The notes under the pieces: generated by a model
Told to the model about the DNA's origin: nothing
What the model saw: only the letters and a program-made list of their open reading frames with translations
Databases searched by the model: none
Made by a program: the position numbers and the translations under genes
NCBI GenBank assembly: GCA_003327425.1
Contig: QOQW01000003.1
Coordinates: 124,001-188,000, forward strand
DNA: 64,000 nucleotides
Reading direction: 5' to 3'
Origin: Candidatus Ozemibacter sibiricus
GTDB taxonomy: Bacteria; Muiribacteriota; Ozemobacteria; Ozemobacterales; Ozemobacteraceae
In this document: positions 27,223 through 34,888 of the stretch, one piece after another
Layout of the letters: every line of letters begins with the position of its first letter
How positions within the stretch are numbered: position 1 is the first letter of the stretch

Positions 27223-27627
27223 ATGCCACATGGAGATGGAACCGGCCCGCTGGGCCAGGGTGCGCGCACCGGTCGCGGACTGGGATTCTGCAACGGTTTC
27301 GATGCCCCCGGCTTCGCCCGCGGAACCGGGTGCCACCGCGGTCGCGGCTGGGGTCGACATCCGGGCCGCCGCGGCCGGGGCGGTCAGGGGTGGGGACGCC
27401 TCGCGCTCTCCCACACCTGGACCGAGGCGCCTCCGCCGCCGATGCCCCCCACGGCGCGCCCCGTCGCCCCAGCCTCGGTGCGAGACGAGATCGCCACCTT
27501 GCATGCTCGACTCGATGGGCTGCAACAGCAAATGGCCGAACTGACCCGCCTGCTGAAGAAGCAGGGCGATGAGCCAGCGGCCACCACCCACCCGGAAGGC
27601 GCTCCCAGCGGTTCGCCGCAGGCATGA
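27223..27627 (+). CDS. DUF5320 family glycine-rich protein
   Basis: The 134-aa protein opens with the DUF5320 signature MPHGDGTGPLGQGARTGRG followed by a Gly/Arg/Cys-rich stretch (GFARGTGCHRGRGWGRHPGR), a proline-rich linker and a C-terminal coiled coil (about 82-115, EIATLHARLDGLQQQMAELT). GGAGG lies 8 bases before the ATG. Members usually sit next to dinitrogenase iron-molybdenum cofactor (NifX/NifB) proteins and DUF134 regulators; their biochemical role is unknown. Here it has its own promoter. Confidence 0.85.
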   Translation: MPHGDGTGPLGQGARTGRGLGFCNGFDAPGFARGTGCHRGRGWGRHPGRRGRGGQGWGRLALSHTWTEAPPPPMPPTARPVAPASVRDEIATLHARLDGLQQQMAELTRLLKKQGDEPAATTHPEGAPSGSPQA

Positions 27628-27752
27628 CGCCACCGTTCCGAGTCTCCGCTCCCGGCTTCCGGCCTGGGCGCCCGGGCCAGCCTGAGGCACGGCCCCCGGG
27701 CGCCCGGGTCGGTCATCGCTCGGATCGCTGATCCAATCGAGAAGGAGAGAGC

Positions 27753-28040
27753 ATGCCCTGGTATGAATTCCAGTGCGCCATCTGCGGCACCGTTTTCGAA
27801 GCGTCCGAAGATCGTCACGCCCAGGCCCATCCGCCCTGCCCATCGTGCGGCGGCGCCACTCGGCGGCGCCTGGGCGGGGGCGGGGGCATCCTGATCCGCC
27901 CCGCCACGAACTTCCCATCCTCCGCTTCCCCATCGGCCAGTTGTCGCCGCGAGCGCGCAGGGGTGGGGTGCTGCGGATCCACGGCGAGGTGCGACCACCC
28001 CGGCCCCGGAGATGGATCCTGCCACCGGTCTCGCGAGTGA
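27753..28040 (+). CDS. FmdB-type zinc-ribbon protein
   Basis: The 95-aa protein begins MPWYEFQCAICGTVFE, the FmdB family signature, and has the second knuckle CPSCGGATRRRLGGGGG, giving a CxxC...CxxC ribbon in residues 8-35. FmdB was first named as a putative regulator of formamidase and formylmethanofuran dehydrogenase operons. The C-terminal 50 residues are low-complexity with extra cysteines. Its stop overlaps the ATG of the scaffold gene by one base (TGATG), so the pair is coupled. Confidence 0.8.
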   Translation: MPWYEFQCAICGTVFEASEDRHAQAHPPCPSCGGATRRRLGGGGGILIRPATNFPSSASPSASCRRERAGVGCCGSTARCDHPGPGDGSCHRSRE

Positions 28041-28702
28041 TGTCCCGCTATTCCGCCCGCGTTCTCGACCACTTCCAGAATCCACGGCACGTCGGCCATG
28101 TGACCCCGCGCGACGGCCTGGGGCGCCTTGGCGACCCCGACTGCGGCGATTTCCTCGAAGTCTCCGTCCGCTTGTCCGAAGATCATCAGCGGCTCGCCGC
28201 CGTCGGCTACCTGATCAAGGGCTGTCCGGCAGCCATCGCGACGGCCAGCATGATGGCCGAGCTGGTCGACCAACGGACGGTCGAAGAAGCCCTGCAGTTG
28301 ACCGACCAGCAGGTCATCGACGCCCTCGATGGCCTGCCCCCCGGCAAGGAGCATTGTTCCGTGCTCGCCGTCAAGGGGTTGCACCTGGCCCTGCAGGATG
28401 CGCTGATCCGCCGGTTGTTCAAGAAAGCCGGCCTCGCCAGAGATGACGAGGAGTTCGACCGCCTGGTGGCCAGCGGCCAGATCGCCGAGATCCTCCGGAT
28501 CCACACCTGCGATGGAAGCTGCGAGCAGGATGGGCATGAAGGGTGTTCCAGCGACTCTCCGCCGGCCTCCGCCACGGCAGCCCCCGACCCGATCGGGAAC
28601 CGCCCCGGCCGCAACGATTCGCCGGCCGCCGCCTCCGAACAGATTGCCAGCGTCGATTCCGCCCTCAACCCACCTCTGCCGGGGAGGCCTGCTCCGGAAT
28701 GA
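28040..28702 (+). CDS. IscU/NifU-type Fe-S cluster scaffold
   Basis: The 220-aa protein is an IscU-fold scaffold (residues 1-130): YSARVLDHFQNPRHVG and the three cluster cysteines C35 (DPDCGD), C62 (KGCPAA) and C106 (EHCSVLA), at nearly the positions of E. coli IscU. The scaffold builds [2Fe-2S]/[4Fe-4S] clusters from cysteine-desulfurase sulfur. A second Cys cluster (TCDGSCEQDGHEGCSSD, about 155-171) and a disordered tail follow, which is not standard. No desulfurase or chaperone gene lies nearby, so it may serve a specialised metal cofactor in this cluster. Confidence 0.9.
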   Translation: MSRYSARVLDHFQNPRHVGHVTPRDGLGRLGDPDCGDFLEVSVRLSEDHQRLAAVGYLIKGCPAAIATASMMAELVDQRTVEEALQLTDQQVIDALDGLPPGKEHCSVLAVKGLHLALQDALIRRLFKKAGLARDDEEFDRLVASGQIAEILRIHTCDGSCEQDGHEGCSSDSPPASATAAPDPIGNRPGRNDSPAAASEQIASVDSALNPPLPGRPAPE

Positions 28703-28813
28703 CCGCTGAGCGGGCTCTTTCATCTCAACCCGCAGGTTCTCTTTTCGCCCTGGCGTGACCGCCATGTTCCCTTGATGACTTAGCGGCTTGGCTGCCAATT
28801 CCTGCCCACCATT

Positions 28814-28845
28814 GAGAGGCACAATGCTGGGCAGTAATGCCTCTC
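28814..28845 (+). other. Inverted repeat in leader of first DUF364 gene
   Basis: GAGAGGCA (28814-28821) pairs with TGCCTCTC (28838-28845) across 16 bases, with an overlapping GCCCA/TGGGC pair (28804-28808/28828-28832). It lies about 105 bases before the GTG start and could be an RNA switch or protein site. I do not recognise a riboswitch class. Confidence 0.35.
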
Positions 28846-28950
28846 CCTCGATCGAGCGCGGTTATCATCCCTCGCCGCAACGAAAAAGGCTGGCATCGAA
28901 CCTGCGTACCGGTCGACGCTTGCCCATTCAACATTTCCCAGGAGGGTCCC

Positions 28951-29790
28951 GTGTGTCGTGACACTGCTCTCAATTTGAGACAGCGCCTGGCCGATCTGGC
29001 CCGTGAGATGCCCGATGCGCCCGTCCGGCGCGTGGTCGTCGGGGTCCATAAGACCGCTGTGGCCAGCCGCACCGTGGGGTGCGCCTACACGCTCCGCGAC
29101 GAGGTGGGGGCGGCCCATCTCTGCGCCGAAATCCAGGACAGCGGTCGGTTGCGCAAACGCTCGGCCCATGACCTGGCCGGTCGCCTGACTTCAGCCCGTT
29201 GTCTCGAGCGCAGCCTCGGCATGGCCGCGGTCAATTCGCTGCTCACCCAACCCGCCCCAGAATGGCAGTCGGGCGACATCCTGGCCTGGATGAAGACCCG
29301 GTTCACCGGCGCCCGCGTCGGCATGATCGGACATTTCCCCTTCGCCCCGGAAATCAGGTCCTGGGCCGGCGAGTTCCGGGTCATCGAACAACGGCCCATC
29401 GCGGATGACCTGCCGGCCTCCCAGGGAGCGGCCTGGCTGGCGAAGTGCGATGCCGTCATCATCACCGGCGTGACGCTGCTCAACGACACGCTGCCCGAGA
29501 TCCTGCGCGCCGCGGCGGGCGCCTGGAAGCTGATGCTCGGGCCGACCGTCCCGCCGCATCCGCTGCTGCTCGATCTGGGCCTCGATGCGCTGACCTGCGT
29601 GGTCTGCGATGATGAAGACACCTACTGGCCGTACCTCCTGGAAGGCGCGATCGTGCCGCGCTACCAGGGCACCCGCCTGGTGACGCTGGCCCAGGAGCGC
29701 CTGGCCCTGCCCCCCGGCGATTTCCGGGAACGCCTGACCCGCGCCCTTGACCGCTCCAACCAACCGGAGGCCGCGGCGGGGACAGCTTGA
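28951..29790 (+). CDS. DUF364 putative heavy-metal chelation protein
   Basis: The 279-aa protein starts at GTG 28951 behind AGGAGGG; earlier ATG-type starts have no ribosome site. It shows the DUF364 pattern: SLGMAAVNSLL, VGMIGHFPFAPEIRS, CDAVIITGVTLLNDTLPEIL, MLGPTVPPHPLLLDLGLDAL. The N-terminal half contains the associated DUF4213-type region (GVHKTAVASRTVGCAYTL). These proteins are proposed to chelate metal or act on a metal-linked small molecule and are often next to Mo/W uptake genes; the activity is unproven. A second copy is at 30870. Confidence 0.88.
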   Translation: MCRDTALNLRQRLADLAREMPDAPVRRVVVGVHKTAVASRTVGCAYTLRDEVGAAHLCAEIQDSGRLRKRSAHDLAGRLTSARCLERSLGMAAVNSLLTQPAPEWQSGDILAWMKTRFTGARVGMIGHFPFAPEIRSWAGEFRVIEQRPIADDLPASQGAAWLAKCDAVIITGVTLLNDTLPEILRAAAGAWKLMLGPTVPPHPLLLDLGLDALTCVVCDDEDTYWPYLLEGAIVPRYQGTRLVTLAQERLALPPGDFRERLTRALDRSNQPEAAAGTA

Positions 29791-29823
29791 GGACAGCGCA
29801 GGCATTCTTTTCGTACGCCACGA

Positions 29824-29854
29824 CAAAATTTGCATGGCAACGCGGCGAATTTTG
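29824..29854. other. Inverted repeat upstream of DUF302 gene
   Basis: CAAAATT (29824-29830) and AATTTTG (29848-29854) flank 17 bases, about 90 bases before the DUF302 ATG. It is an A/T-rich island in G+C-rich DNA, suiting an operator or promoter region. Confidence 0.35.
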
Positions 29855-29942
29855 CCAGGTGCCAACGCGCCATTGATGGCATTCCCCTTGCGTTCCATGG
29901 CTGCAACGTTGGCCACATCTCGTCTCTCTCCAGGAGGCCCCT

Positions 29943-30428
29943 ATGAGAAGCGCTGTATTGCTTGGAACTGGTGTTCTGGCAGGCTTGCTGCTGGCCGTCG
30001 TCGTCGGCATCATGGCCGCGCCTGGCATGATGATCCGCGAGACCGTCAGCCCCCTGGGCGTCGATGACACGGTCGCCCGCCTGCAGGATACGATCAAAGC
30101 GGCGGGCTGGTCGCTCCAGAGCATCGAGCGCCTCGATGAAAAACTGCAAGAGAAAGGTCAGACCGGCATTCGGCCCACTCGGCTGATCAACATCTGCCGC
30201 GCCGATTACGCCGGGCCCATCCTGCGCGACGACCACGCCCACAAGGCGTCGGTGCTGATGCCCTGCACCATCGCCGTCTACCAGAAGGAAGACGGTCGAA
30301 CCTACGTCGCCACCATGAACGCTGGCCTGATGGGCAGGCTTTTCGGCGGCGTCATCGCCGAGATCATGGGCGGACCCGTCGCCCGCGACCAGGACGGCTT
30401 CCTGGCCGCCCTCACCGCCAAGCCGTGA
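29943..30428 (+). CDS. DUF302 family membrane-anchored protein
   Basis: The 161-aa protein begins with a membrane anchor (residues 4-28, VLLGTGVLAGLLLAVVVGI), followed by a DUF302 domain: VSPLGVDDTVARLQDTIKAA, GWSLQSIERLDEKL, a central NICRADYAGPIL and VLMPCTIAVYQKEDG. Cysteines in NIC and MPC could bind metal or be redox active. AGGAGG precedes the ATG. DUF302 has an alpha/beta fold of unknown activity and is often found with sulfur or metal metabolism genes, consistent with flanking DUF364 genes. Confidence 0.85.
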   Translation: MRSAVLLGTGVLAGLLLAVVVGIMAAPGMMIRETVSPLGVDDTVARLQDTIKAAGWSLQSIERLDEKLQEKGQTGIRPTRLINICRADYAGPILRDDHAHKASVLMPCTIAVYQKEDGRTYVATMNAGLMGRLFGGVIAEIMGGPVARDQDGFLAALTAKP

Positions 30429-30466
30429 ACACGAGCCTCAAAGGAGGCGAGACGCGGCGTGAATGA

Positions 30467-30873
30467 TCATGCCCCCGACCCTCGTGATGAAGAGGCGGCG
30501 CACAACCGGCAGAGATCTTGACCATCCCGGGTGAGATGGCGACCATCCATGACCGGCTCGTGACAGACGCTGCACGGCGTACGCGCGCGCGGGTACCCTG
30601 GCAGGTCGTTGTCATCCCAGGTGATGGGCAGCACCTCGACCGTGAAATGCTCCTGCCAGGGATAGGCGAAAAACACGCCGGCCGCCTTCTCCCGGTCGTG
30701 GGGATCGATGCCGGCGACTTCCATCCGTCGGTTGATCTCTTCGAAAGAGCGAGCGGTGGTAGCCAGTCGGAATCCCTGGCCATGCTTCAGGCGGCAGAAG
30801 GTGGCGGTGAATTTGCCCAGATCGCGGAATGGCAACCTTCACCGGCCCAGGAGCACCCAGCCATACCGCTCAT
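30467..30873 (-). pseudogene. Truncated, frameshifted FmdE-like remnant
   Basis: The frame 30467-30835 reads RDLGKFTATFCRLKHGQGFR and ends in a zinc ribbon (CSVC...CRLC), matching the C-terminal half of FmdE-type proteins. An ATG at 30873, overlapping the DUF364 stop, opens GCSWAGEG in another frame; dropping one frame gives GCSWAGEG-LPFRDLGKF, which aligns to the FmdE stretch GCTxGKGNLxxRDxGKF. So a single-base shift near 30835 separates two parts, and the N-terminal HGHxCPG half is absent. FmdE is linked to molybdenum formylmethanofuran dehydrogenase but is widespread outside methanogens. A short functional zinc-ribbon protein from TTG 30835 cannot be excluded. Confidence 0.55.
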
Positions 30874-31667
30874 GATGCAATCTCCGGCGGCGGGACGATG
30901 ACCGGCAGACCCTCGAGCAGCCGAGGATCGCGTGCGGTCAGCACGTTCCGCAAGCCGCGCAGCACGCGAGCCGTCGCCCCTTGGGCCATCATGGGCAAGG
31001 CCACGCGTTCGTCATCGACCCAGGCGCCGCCGATCACGTCGACCCCCGCCTCGAACAACACCGGGCTGATGGGCACGGTGGGGCCCAGCATGATGCAGAT
31101 GGCGCCGGGACGTTTGAGCGCCAGCAATCCCTCGACCGTGTCGTTCAGGCAGGTGACGCCGGTCATGGTGATGACATCGGCCTCGGGCACGACCTGGGGC
31201 GCCGCTTCGGCGGGCAAATCGCCCGGCTGGGGCCGCTTTTCCAGGATGTGGAGCTGCCGGGCCGCGGCCCGCACGGTCTCGAGATGCGGGAAATGCCCGA
31301 CCACCACGACCTGCCGACCGGCCCCCAGGCGCGCGGTCAGATCGAGCGCGTTCCCTTCTCGAAAAGGGAGACCCGCCAGCGGCAGGGCGGAATTGAGCGC
31401 CGCCATGCCGACCGACCGTTCGATGGGCTGGTCGGAGGCGGTCCAGGTGACCAGTTCGGCCAGGGGCCGGGTTTCCATCTCCCCCATGTGGCGGACCGGG
31501 CGATGGACCCCGCCATGGTAGATAGCATCGTCGGTCAAGGTCATGGCCAGGCCGAGTCGCCAGGAGCGCACCACGGTGAAGAAGGCATGCACGGCCACCA
31601 GCGAGGGACGCCGAGCCAGCCGCTCGGCGGGCAAGGTCTGGATGATGGAATCGATCAGTCTGGACAT
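30870..31667 (-). CDS. Second DUF364 putative heavy-metal chelation protein
   Basis: The 265-aa protein from ATG 31667 (GAGGAGGG upstream) parallels the first DUF364 protein: SVGMAALNSALPL, VVVGHFPHLETVRAAARQL, ADVITMTGVTCLNDTVEGLL, CIMLGPTVPISPVLFEAGVD and a Pro-rich end. The extra reading frame up to 31922 belongs to an overlapping transporter remnant. It is sandwiched between remnants of an ECF transporter and an FmdE gene, whose coordinates overlap its two ends, so it is probably the surviving member of a once larger metal or cofactor uptake operon. Confidence 0.88.
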   Translation of the reverse strand: MSRLIDSIIQTLPAERLARRPSLVAVHAFFTVVRSWRLGLAMTLTDDAIYHGGVHRPVRHMGEMETRPLAELVTWTASDQPIERSVGMAALNSALPLAGLPFREGNALDLTARLGAGRQVVVVGHFPHLETVRAAARQLHILEKRPQPGDLPAEAAPQVVPEADVITMTGVTCLNDTVEGLLALKRPGAICIMLGPTVPISPVLFEAGVDVIGGAWVDDERVALPMMAQGATARVLRGLRNVLTARDPRLLEGLPVIVPPPEIAS

Positions 31668-32019
31668 GACAGCCCTCCTCTCAATTCGCACAGAATGGTA
31701 CGCACCCGGGCGGGCGACACCAGGGCCCGCCGCCGGGCCGGATCGACCCCGCGCGCCCGCAGGGCGAACGCGACCCGATCGGCCATCCGGAAGACGCGAG
31801 CCAAGGAGGGGAACACCACCGCTTGCAACCGCTGCGACCAGGGCCCACGCCGAAAGGCGCCCCGTTGCCGCTGCAACCGGAAGACGTCGCTCGCTTCTTG
31901 TACCAACAGCGGCAGGAAGCACAGGGCGACCTTCAGGCTTGGAAGCATGCGGCCGTCACCAGGCCAACCCCGCCGGCCGTTCCCAGCAGCCCGATGAGTA
32001 ATAAATCCTTCAAAGTCAT
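31655..32019 (-). pseudogene. Remnant of an ECF transporter: S-component start joined to EcfT C-terminus
   Basis: From ATG 32019 the minus strand encodes MTLKDLLLIGLLGTAGGVGL and stops after 28 codons, resembling the first helix of an ECF S-component. In the next frame the sequence continues as KVALCFLPLLVQEASDVFRL, then FPSLARVFRMADRVAFALRA and RGVDPARRR, the signature of the C-terminal half of EcfT/CbiQ transmembrane subunits, ending at 31655 and overlapping the DUF364 start by 13 bases. The bulk of both genes and the ATPase genes are missing, so a large internal deletion is inferred. It retains a plausible promoter. Confidence 0.55.
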
Positions 32020-32035
32020 ATAGAATGGCGTTCAA

Positions 32036-32064
32036 AATGTACTCTTTTTTCCGCGGTCATACAA
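32036..32064 (-). promoter_or_regulatory. Candidate promoter of the ECF/DUF364 remnant operon
   Basis: On the minus strand TTGTAT (32059-32064), a 17-base spacer containing an A run and TACATT (32036-32041) precede the ATG at 32019. It lies in a short A/T-rich island. The surviving DUF364 gene may still be transcribed from here. Confidence 0.4.
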
Positions 32065-32391
32065 CGCGAAATAATTTAACCTACGACCCGGCCCCCGGCC
32101 GCTCGCGCCCCCGGCCGGCCCCGGCATCCCTCTCACGCCGGGGCCGCGGTTCGATCGGGCGAGCCTTGGCGGTCGCCTGAGCCACGCCCCGCCGAGGCAC
32201 CAGACCGGTCGGCCAGCGGCAGCAGATTCGTCGGCAGGGGAATGGCCGCCAGAGGAAGGCGCTCGCTCATTCGCGCTTTGCCCTCGTCACCGCGGGTCGC
32301 CACACGTGATGGGGGGTGGCGAGCCCATCCGCCCCTAGACACGAGCGTCATTCGATGCTACGGTGTCTGCATCCTTCGGGAGGAGGTGGTC
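32065..32391. other. Divergent intergenic region with strong hairpin at 32117-32145
   Basis: No gene is evident in these bases before the ankyrin gene. Arms GGCCCCGGC (32117-32125) and GCCGGGGCC (32137-32145) form a perfect 9-base stem, extended by one more pair, with an 11-base loop. There is no T run, so a rho-independent terminator is uncertain. Confidence 0.45.
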
Positions 32392-32991
32392 ATGGTCGCC
32401 CTCGATGCGTCTGCAGGTTCGCTGGTGACTCGCCTGCTGGCCGCGGTCAGTGCCGGCCGGGAAGAGGAAGTGGCCGCCCTGCTGGCCGCCGGCGCCGACC
32501 CGAATGGCATGGATGAGGCCAGACTGCTGACGCCGCTCCTCAATGTCGCCAAGACCGCCCACCTCGGCATCGCCCGCCGACTGCTGACCGCCGGCGCCCG
32601 CCTCGACCTGGCCAATGTCCATGGCGTGACGCCCTTGCATTGGGCCGCCGCCAAGCAGAAAGACGACATGGCCCGGCTGTTCCTGGAAGCCGGCGCCTCG
32701 GTGCATGCCGTCGAGCACGACGGCTGGACCCCCCTGCATTGGGCCTCCTTCCGCGGGGCCACTGCCATGGTCGAGCGGTTCCTGGCCGCCGGAGCGCTGA
32801 TCGACCAGCCCGATCACGACGGCTGGACCCCGCTGCACCTGGCCGCCCAGCAGCGGCATCTGCCGACCGTGCAATGCCTGCTCCGCCATGGCGCCGATCC
32901 GAACCGGCGCGATCACGACGGGCGGCGGCCGGTTGACCTGGCCGCCGGCCGCGGCTACCATGAACTCGTGGCGGTGCTCGGCGAACGCTGA
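32392..32991 (+). CDS. Cytoplasmic ankyrin-repeat protein
   Basis: The 199-aa protein starts at ATG 32392 behind GGAGGAGG. It is almost entirely ankyrin repeats of about 33 residues, with good consensus in the middle ones (GVTPLHWAAAKQKDDMARLF, GWTPLHWASFRGATAMVERF, GWTPLHLAAQQRHLPTVQCL) and weaker capping repeats. No signal peptide or membrane helix is seen. It is a protein-binding scaffold of unknown partner. An inverted repeat (32999-33020) follows its stop. Confidence 0.85.
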   Translation: MVALDASAGSLVTRLLAAVSAGREEEVAALLAAGADPNGMDEARLLTPLLNVAKTAHLGIARRLLTAGARLDLANVHGVTPLHWAAAKQKDDMARLFLEAGASVHAVEHDGWTPLHWASFRGATAMVERFLAAGALIDQPDHDGWTPLHLAAQQRHLPTVQCLLRHGADPNRRDHDGRRPVDLAAGRGYHELVAVLGER

Positions 32992-32998
32992 CCCCCGG

Positions 32999-33020
32999 AC
33001 CGGTCGCCCTGCCGACCGGT
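32999..33020 (+). terminator. Stem-loop after ankyrin gene
   Basis: ACCGGTC (32999-33005) pairs with GACCGGT (33014-33020) across an 8-base loop, 8 bases after the stop codon. No T run follows, so termination is tentative. Confidence 0.35.
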
Positions 33021-33074
33021 AACCAGTCGCTCCCCGTCCTGACCACTTGTAGATTCCTTTTACGGAGGCTCCAG

Positions 33075-33341
33075 ATGATTCAGATTACGGTGATCAAGAA
33101 CCCCACCGGATGCGACATGTGCGAAGAGACCGGGCGGATCGTCGCCGAAGCCGCCAAGAAATTTCCCGGCGAAGAAATCAAGCTCGACCTGATCAACAAC
33201 GGCACTCCCGAGGCGGCGTCCTTCGGCATCATCACGACGCCGGTGGTGGCCATCAATCGGAAGATCTACTCCATGGGCAAACCCGTCATCGCCGAGAAGG
33301 TCGAAACCTGGATCCGCAAGGAACTCGGCCGCCCGGCGTGA
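33075..33341 (+). CDS. Small thioredoxin/glutaredoxin-like protein
   Basis: The 88-aa protein has a minimal thioredoxin fold: beta strand MIQITVIKN, the redox motif C-D-M-C (in TGCDMCEETG), helix, and the cis-proline strand GIITTPVVAINRKIYSMGKP. It resembles small archaeal/bacterial redox proteins of 75-90 aa that reduce specific disulfides. CGGAGG precedes the ATG. It is close to an ankyrin gene and a protein of unknown function, without a visible reductase. Confidence 0.85.
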   Translation: MIQITVIKNPTGCDMCEETGRIVAEAAKKFPGEEIKLDLINNGTPEAASFGIITTPVVAINRKIYSMGKPVIAEKVETWIRKELGRPA

Positions 33342-33419
33342 ATTCGGCCTCCGACCACCGCCGACGGCAGCCCGAGCCGGCGGTGGCCAGTCTCTGGAAG
33401 GCACCGCGGTGAACCGACC

Positions 33420-34178
33420 ATGCCAGATGTAGCCGCTCTGGCCGCAGAGCTGAAAAGCTATCAGCGACTGTGCTACTACCCCTCCTGCGGCACCGACCTG
33501 AGCGACCTCGATTTCTTCTGCTCCGGCCAGCTCCCCTGGGGCGAACGGACCGACCCCGGCCGTCGCCCCGCCCCGTCGTCCGCACCGCCACCGCTGGCCC
33601 CCGAGCCGCCCGATCTGTTCGTCCACACCGACGTTTCCTTCTACCAGGAATTCGCGGCCGGCGATTGGACGCCAACGGCCGAGCACGGGCTGCACGGCTC
33701 GTTCGAGATCCTCGGCTTCCGCGAGCGGCCGCCCCTTTCCCATCCCAACCGCATCTGGCCCAACCTCCCCCATAGCGGAAAATGCTTCGAGTACAAACTG
33801 CGAGTCTGGGACTCGCCTCGTACAATTACGCTGCTCTACTGCCTGTGCGAGAACGAATGGTTCGTGGCCGACGTTCTGCTGGCCCATGGCGTCCGCGTTC
33901 CCCTCATCTGGACGAAGAACTGGGCCGGCGGCCGCACCTACGGCACCTGGCTGGTGAATGTCCTGGACCGACTGCGCACCGAAACATTCTATGCCGATTG
34001 GCTCTGCCGCCCGGGCCAGCGAGGCGAGCCGCGCAACCCGCTGGTCGCCGCCCACTACCCTGAGCTCATGGTCCCGCCGACCGTCCGCCTCGAACGCGAT
34101 GAACGCCTGCATTGGATCGACGAAGGCAGCCACGGCTGGGTCGAAGCCTTCCACGTCCGCCCAGCCGCTCGCCCCTGA
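33420..34178 (+). CDS. Conserved-looking protein of unknown function
   Basis: The 252-aa soluble protein has good coding character. Near the N-terminus it has YYPSCGTDLSDLDFFCSG, reminiscent of proteins that return a value from a sequence with an early YPSCG/D motif. A Pro-rich linker follows (about 50-60), then aromatic-rich beta sequences (FEYKLRVWDSPRTITLLYCL; WTKNWAGGRTYGTWLVNVL). No signal peptide or membrane helix and no catalytic motif that I recognise. It follows the mini-thioredoxin by 78 bases, co-directional. Confidence 0.65.
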   Translation: MPDVAALAAELKSYQRLCYYPSCGTDLSDLDFFCSGQLPWGERTDPGRRPAPSSAPPPLAPEPPDLFVHTDVSFYQEFAAGDWTPTAEHGLHGSFEILGFRERPPLSHPNRIWPNLPHSGKCFEYKLRVWDSPRTITLLYCLCENEWFVADVLLAHGVRVPLIWTKNWAGGRTYGTWLVNVLDRLRTETFYADWLCRPGQRGEPRNPLVAAHYPELMVPPTVRLERDERLHWIDEGSHGWVEAFHVRPAARP

Positions 34179-34396
34179 GCCTGCCGCCACCTTGCCACGG
34201 CCGGCGGTCCGGCCTTCGAATGAACTGACAACCGGCCCAGCGCCGAAAGCACCCATCACCCGGCTCGCAGGCAACGCGAACGTTCCTGACCAGCGCGCCT
34301 GGGCATGGACAAATCCATCCAGGCAGGCTATCTTTTCTGGAGATGACATTCTCGCTCGGGGTCTTCGCTCATCCGGCCCCAGCCTGGGGGAGGCGC

Positions 34397-34777
34397 ATGG
34401 AACCCTATCAGATCACCCACCGGATCGTCGACAAGATCGTCGAGTTCTCGGTCAAAGGCTATTTCTCTTCCGAGGCGGCCAATGAGATCTACGACGCCCT
34501 CGATGGCCTGTACGCCAGGGGCATCCGGGTCTTCGTGCTGGAATTCAGCGAATGTCGGATGTTCAACAGCACGGGGGTCGCCGTCCTGCTCGACATCGCC
34601 GGCAAGGTGCGCGAGGAATGGCAGGCCGAACTGTATTTCGACGGCATGAACGAAGTCTGCTTCCAGACCTTGTGCATGACCGGCCTGATGAAACCCGCCG
34701 ACCGCCACCTCCTCCATCAGAAGTACCCGATGCTCAAGAAAACCGCCCCCCCCAAGCCCATCACGCTACGGCGCTGA
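34397..34777 (+). CDS. STAS-domain anti-anti-sigma-like protein
   Basis: The 126-aa protein starts at ATG 34397 with GGGGGAGG just upstream. It is a single STAS domain (about 8-105) with the core VFVLEFSECRMFNSTGVAVL, where S58 and T59 sit at the usual phosphorylation site. STAS partners of RsbW-type kinases release sigma factors when unphosphorylated. The window's RsbW-like kinase is 12 kb away at 22321. The C-terminus (KKTAPPKPITLRR) is a short basic tail. Confidence 0.85.
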   Translation: MEPYQITHRIVDKIVEFSVKGYFSSEAANEIYDALDGLYARGIRVFVLEFSECRMFNSTGVAVLLDIAGKVREEWQAELYFDGMNEVCFQTLCMTGLMKPADRHLLHQKYPMLKKTAPPKPITLRR

Positions 34778-34804
34778 GACGTTCGAATCGACGGCGGCCG
34801 TACG

Positions 34805-34837
34805 CCAACCTGGGGCGCTGACCGCGCCCCAGGTTGG
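34805..34837. terminator. Bidirectional-type hairpin between convergent genes
   Basis: A perfect 14-base stem, CCAACCTGGGGCGC (34805-34818) with GCGCCCCAGGTTGG (34824-34837), encloses TGACC. It lies between the convergent STAS and subtilase genes. It lacks a T run on either strand but is the strongest hairpin of the window. Confidence 0.6.
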
Positions 34838-34888
34838 AAAATCGTCGGCGGTTGAGCCCAGCCGGAGGCACCGCCGCCTGGAAAATGA

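Noticed and set aside
30836-30873. Selenocysteine-type readthrough of the TGA before the FmdE remnant
   Set aside because: The better match to FmdE needs a frame change, not readthrough, and no SECIS-like hairpin is apparent.
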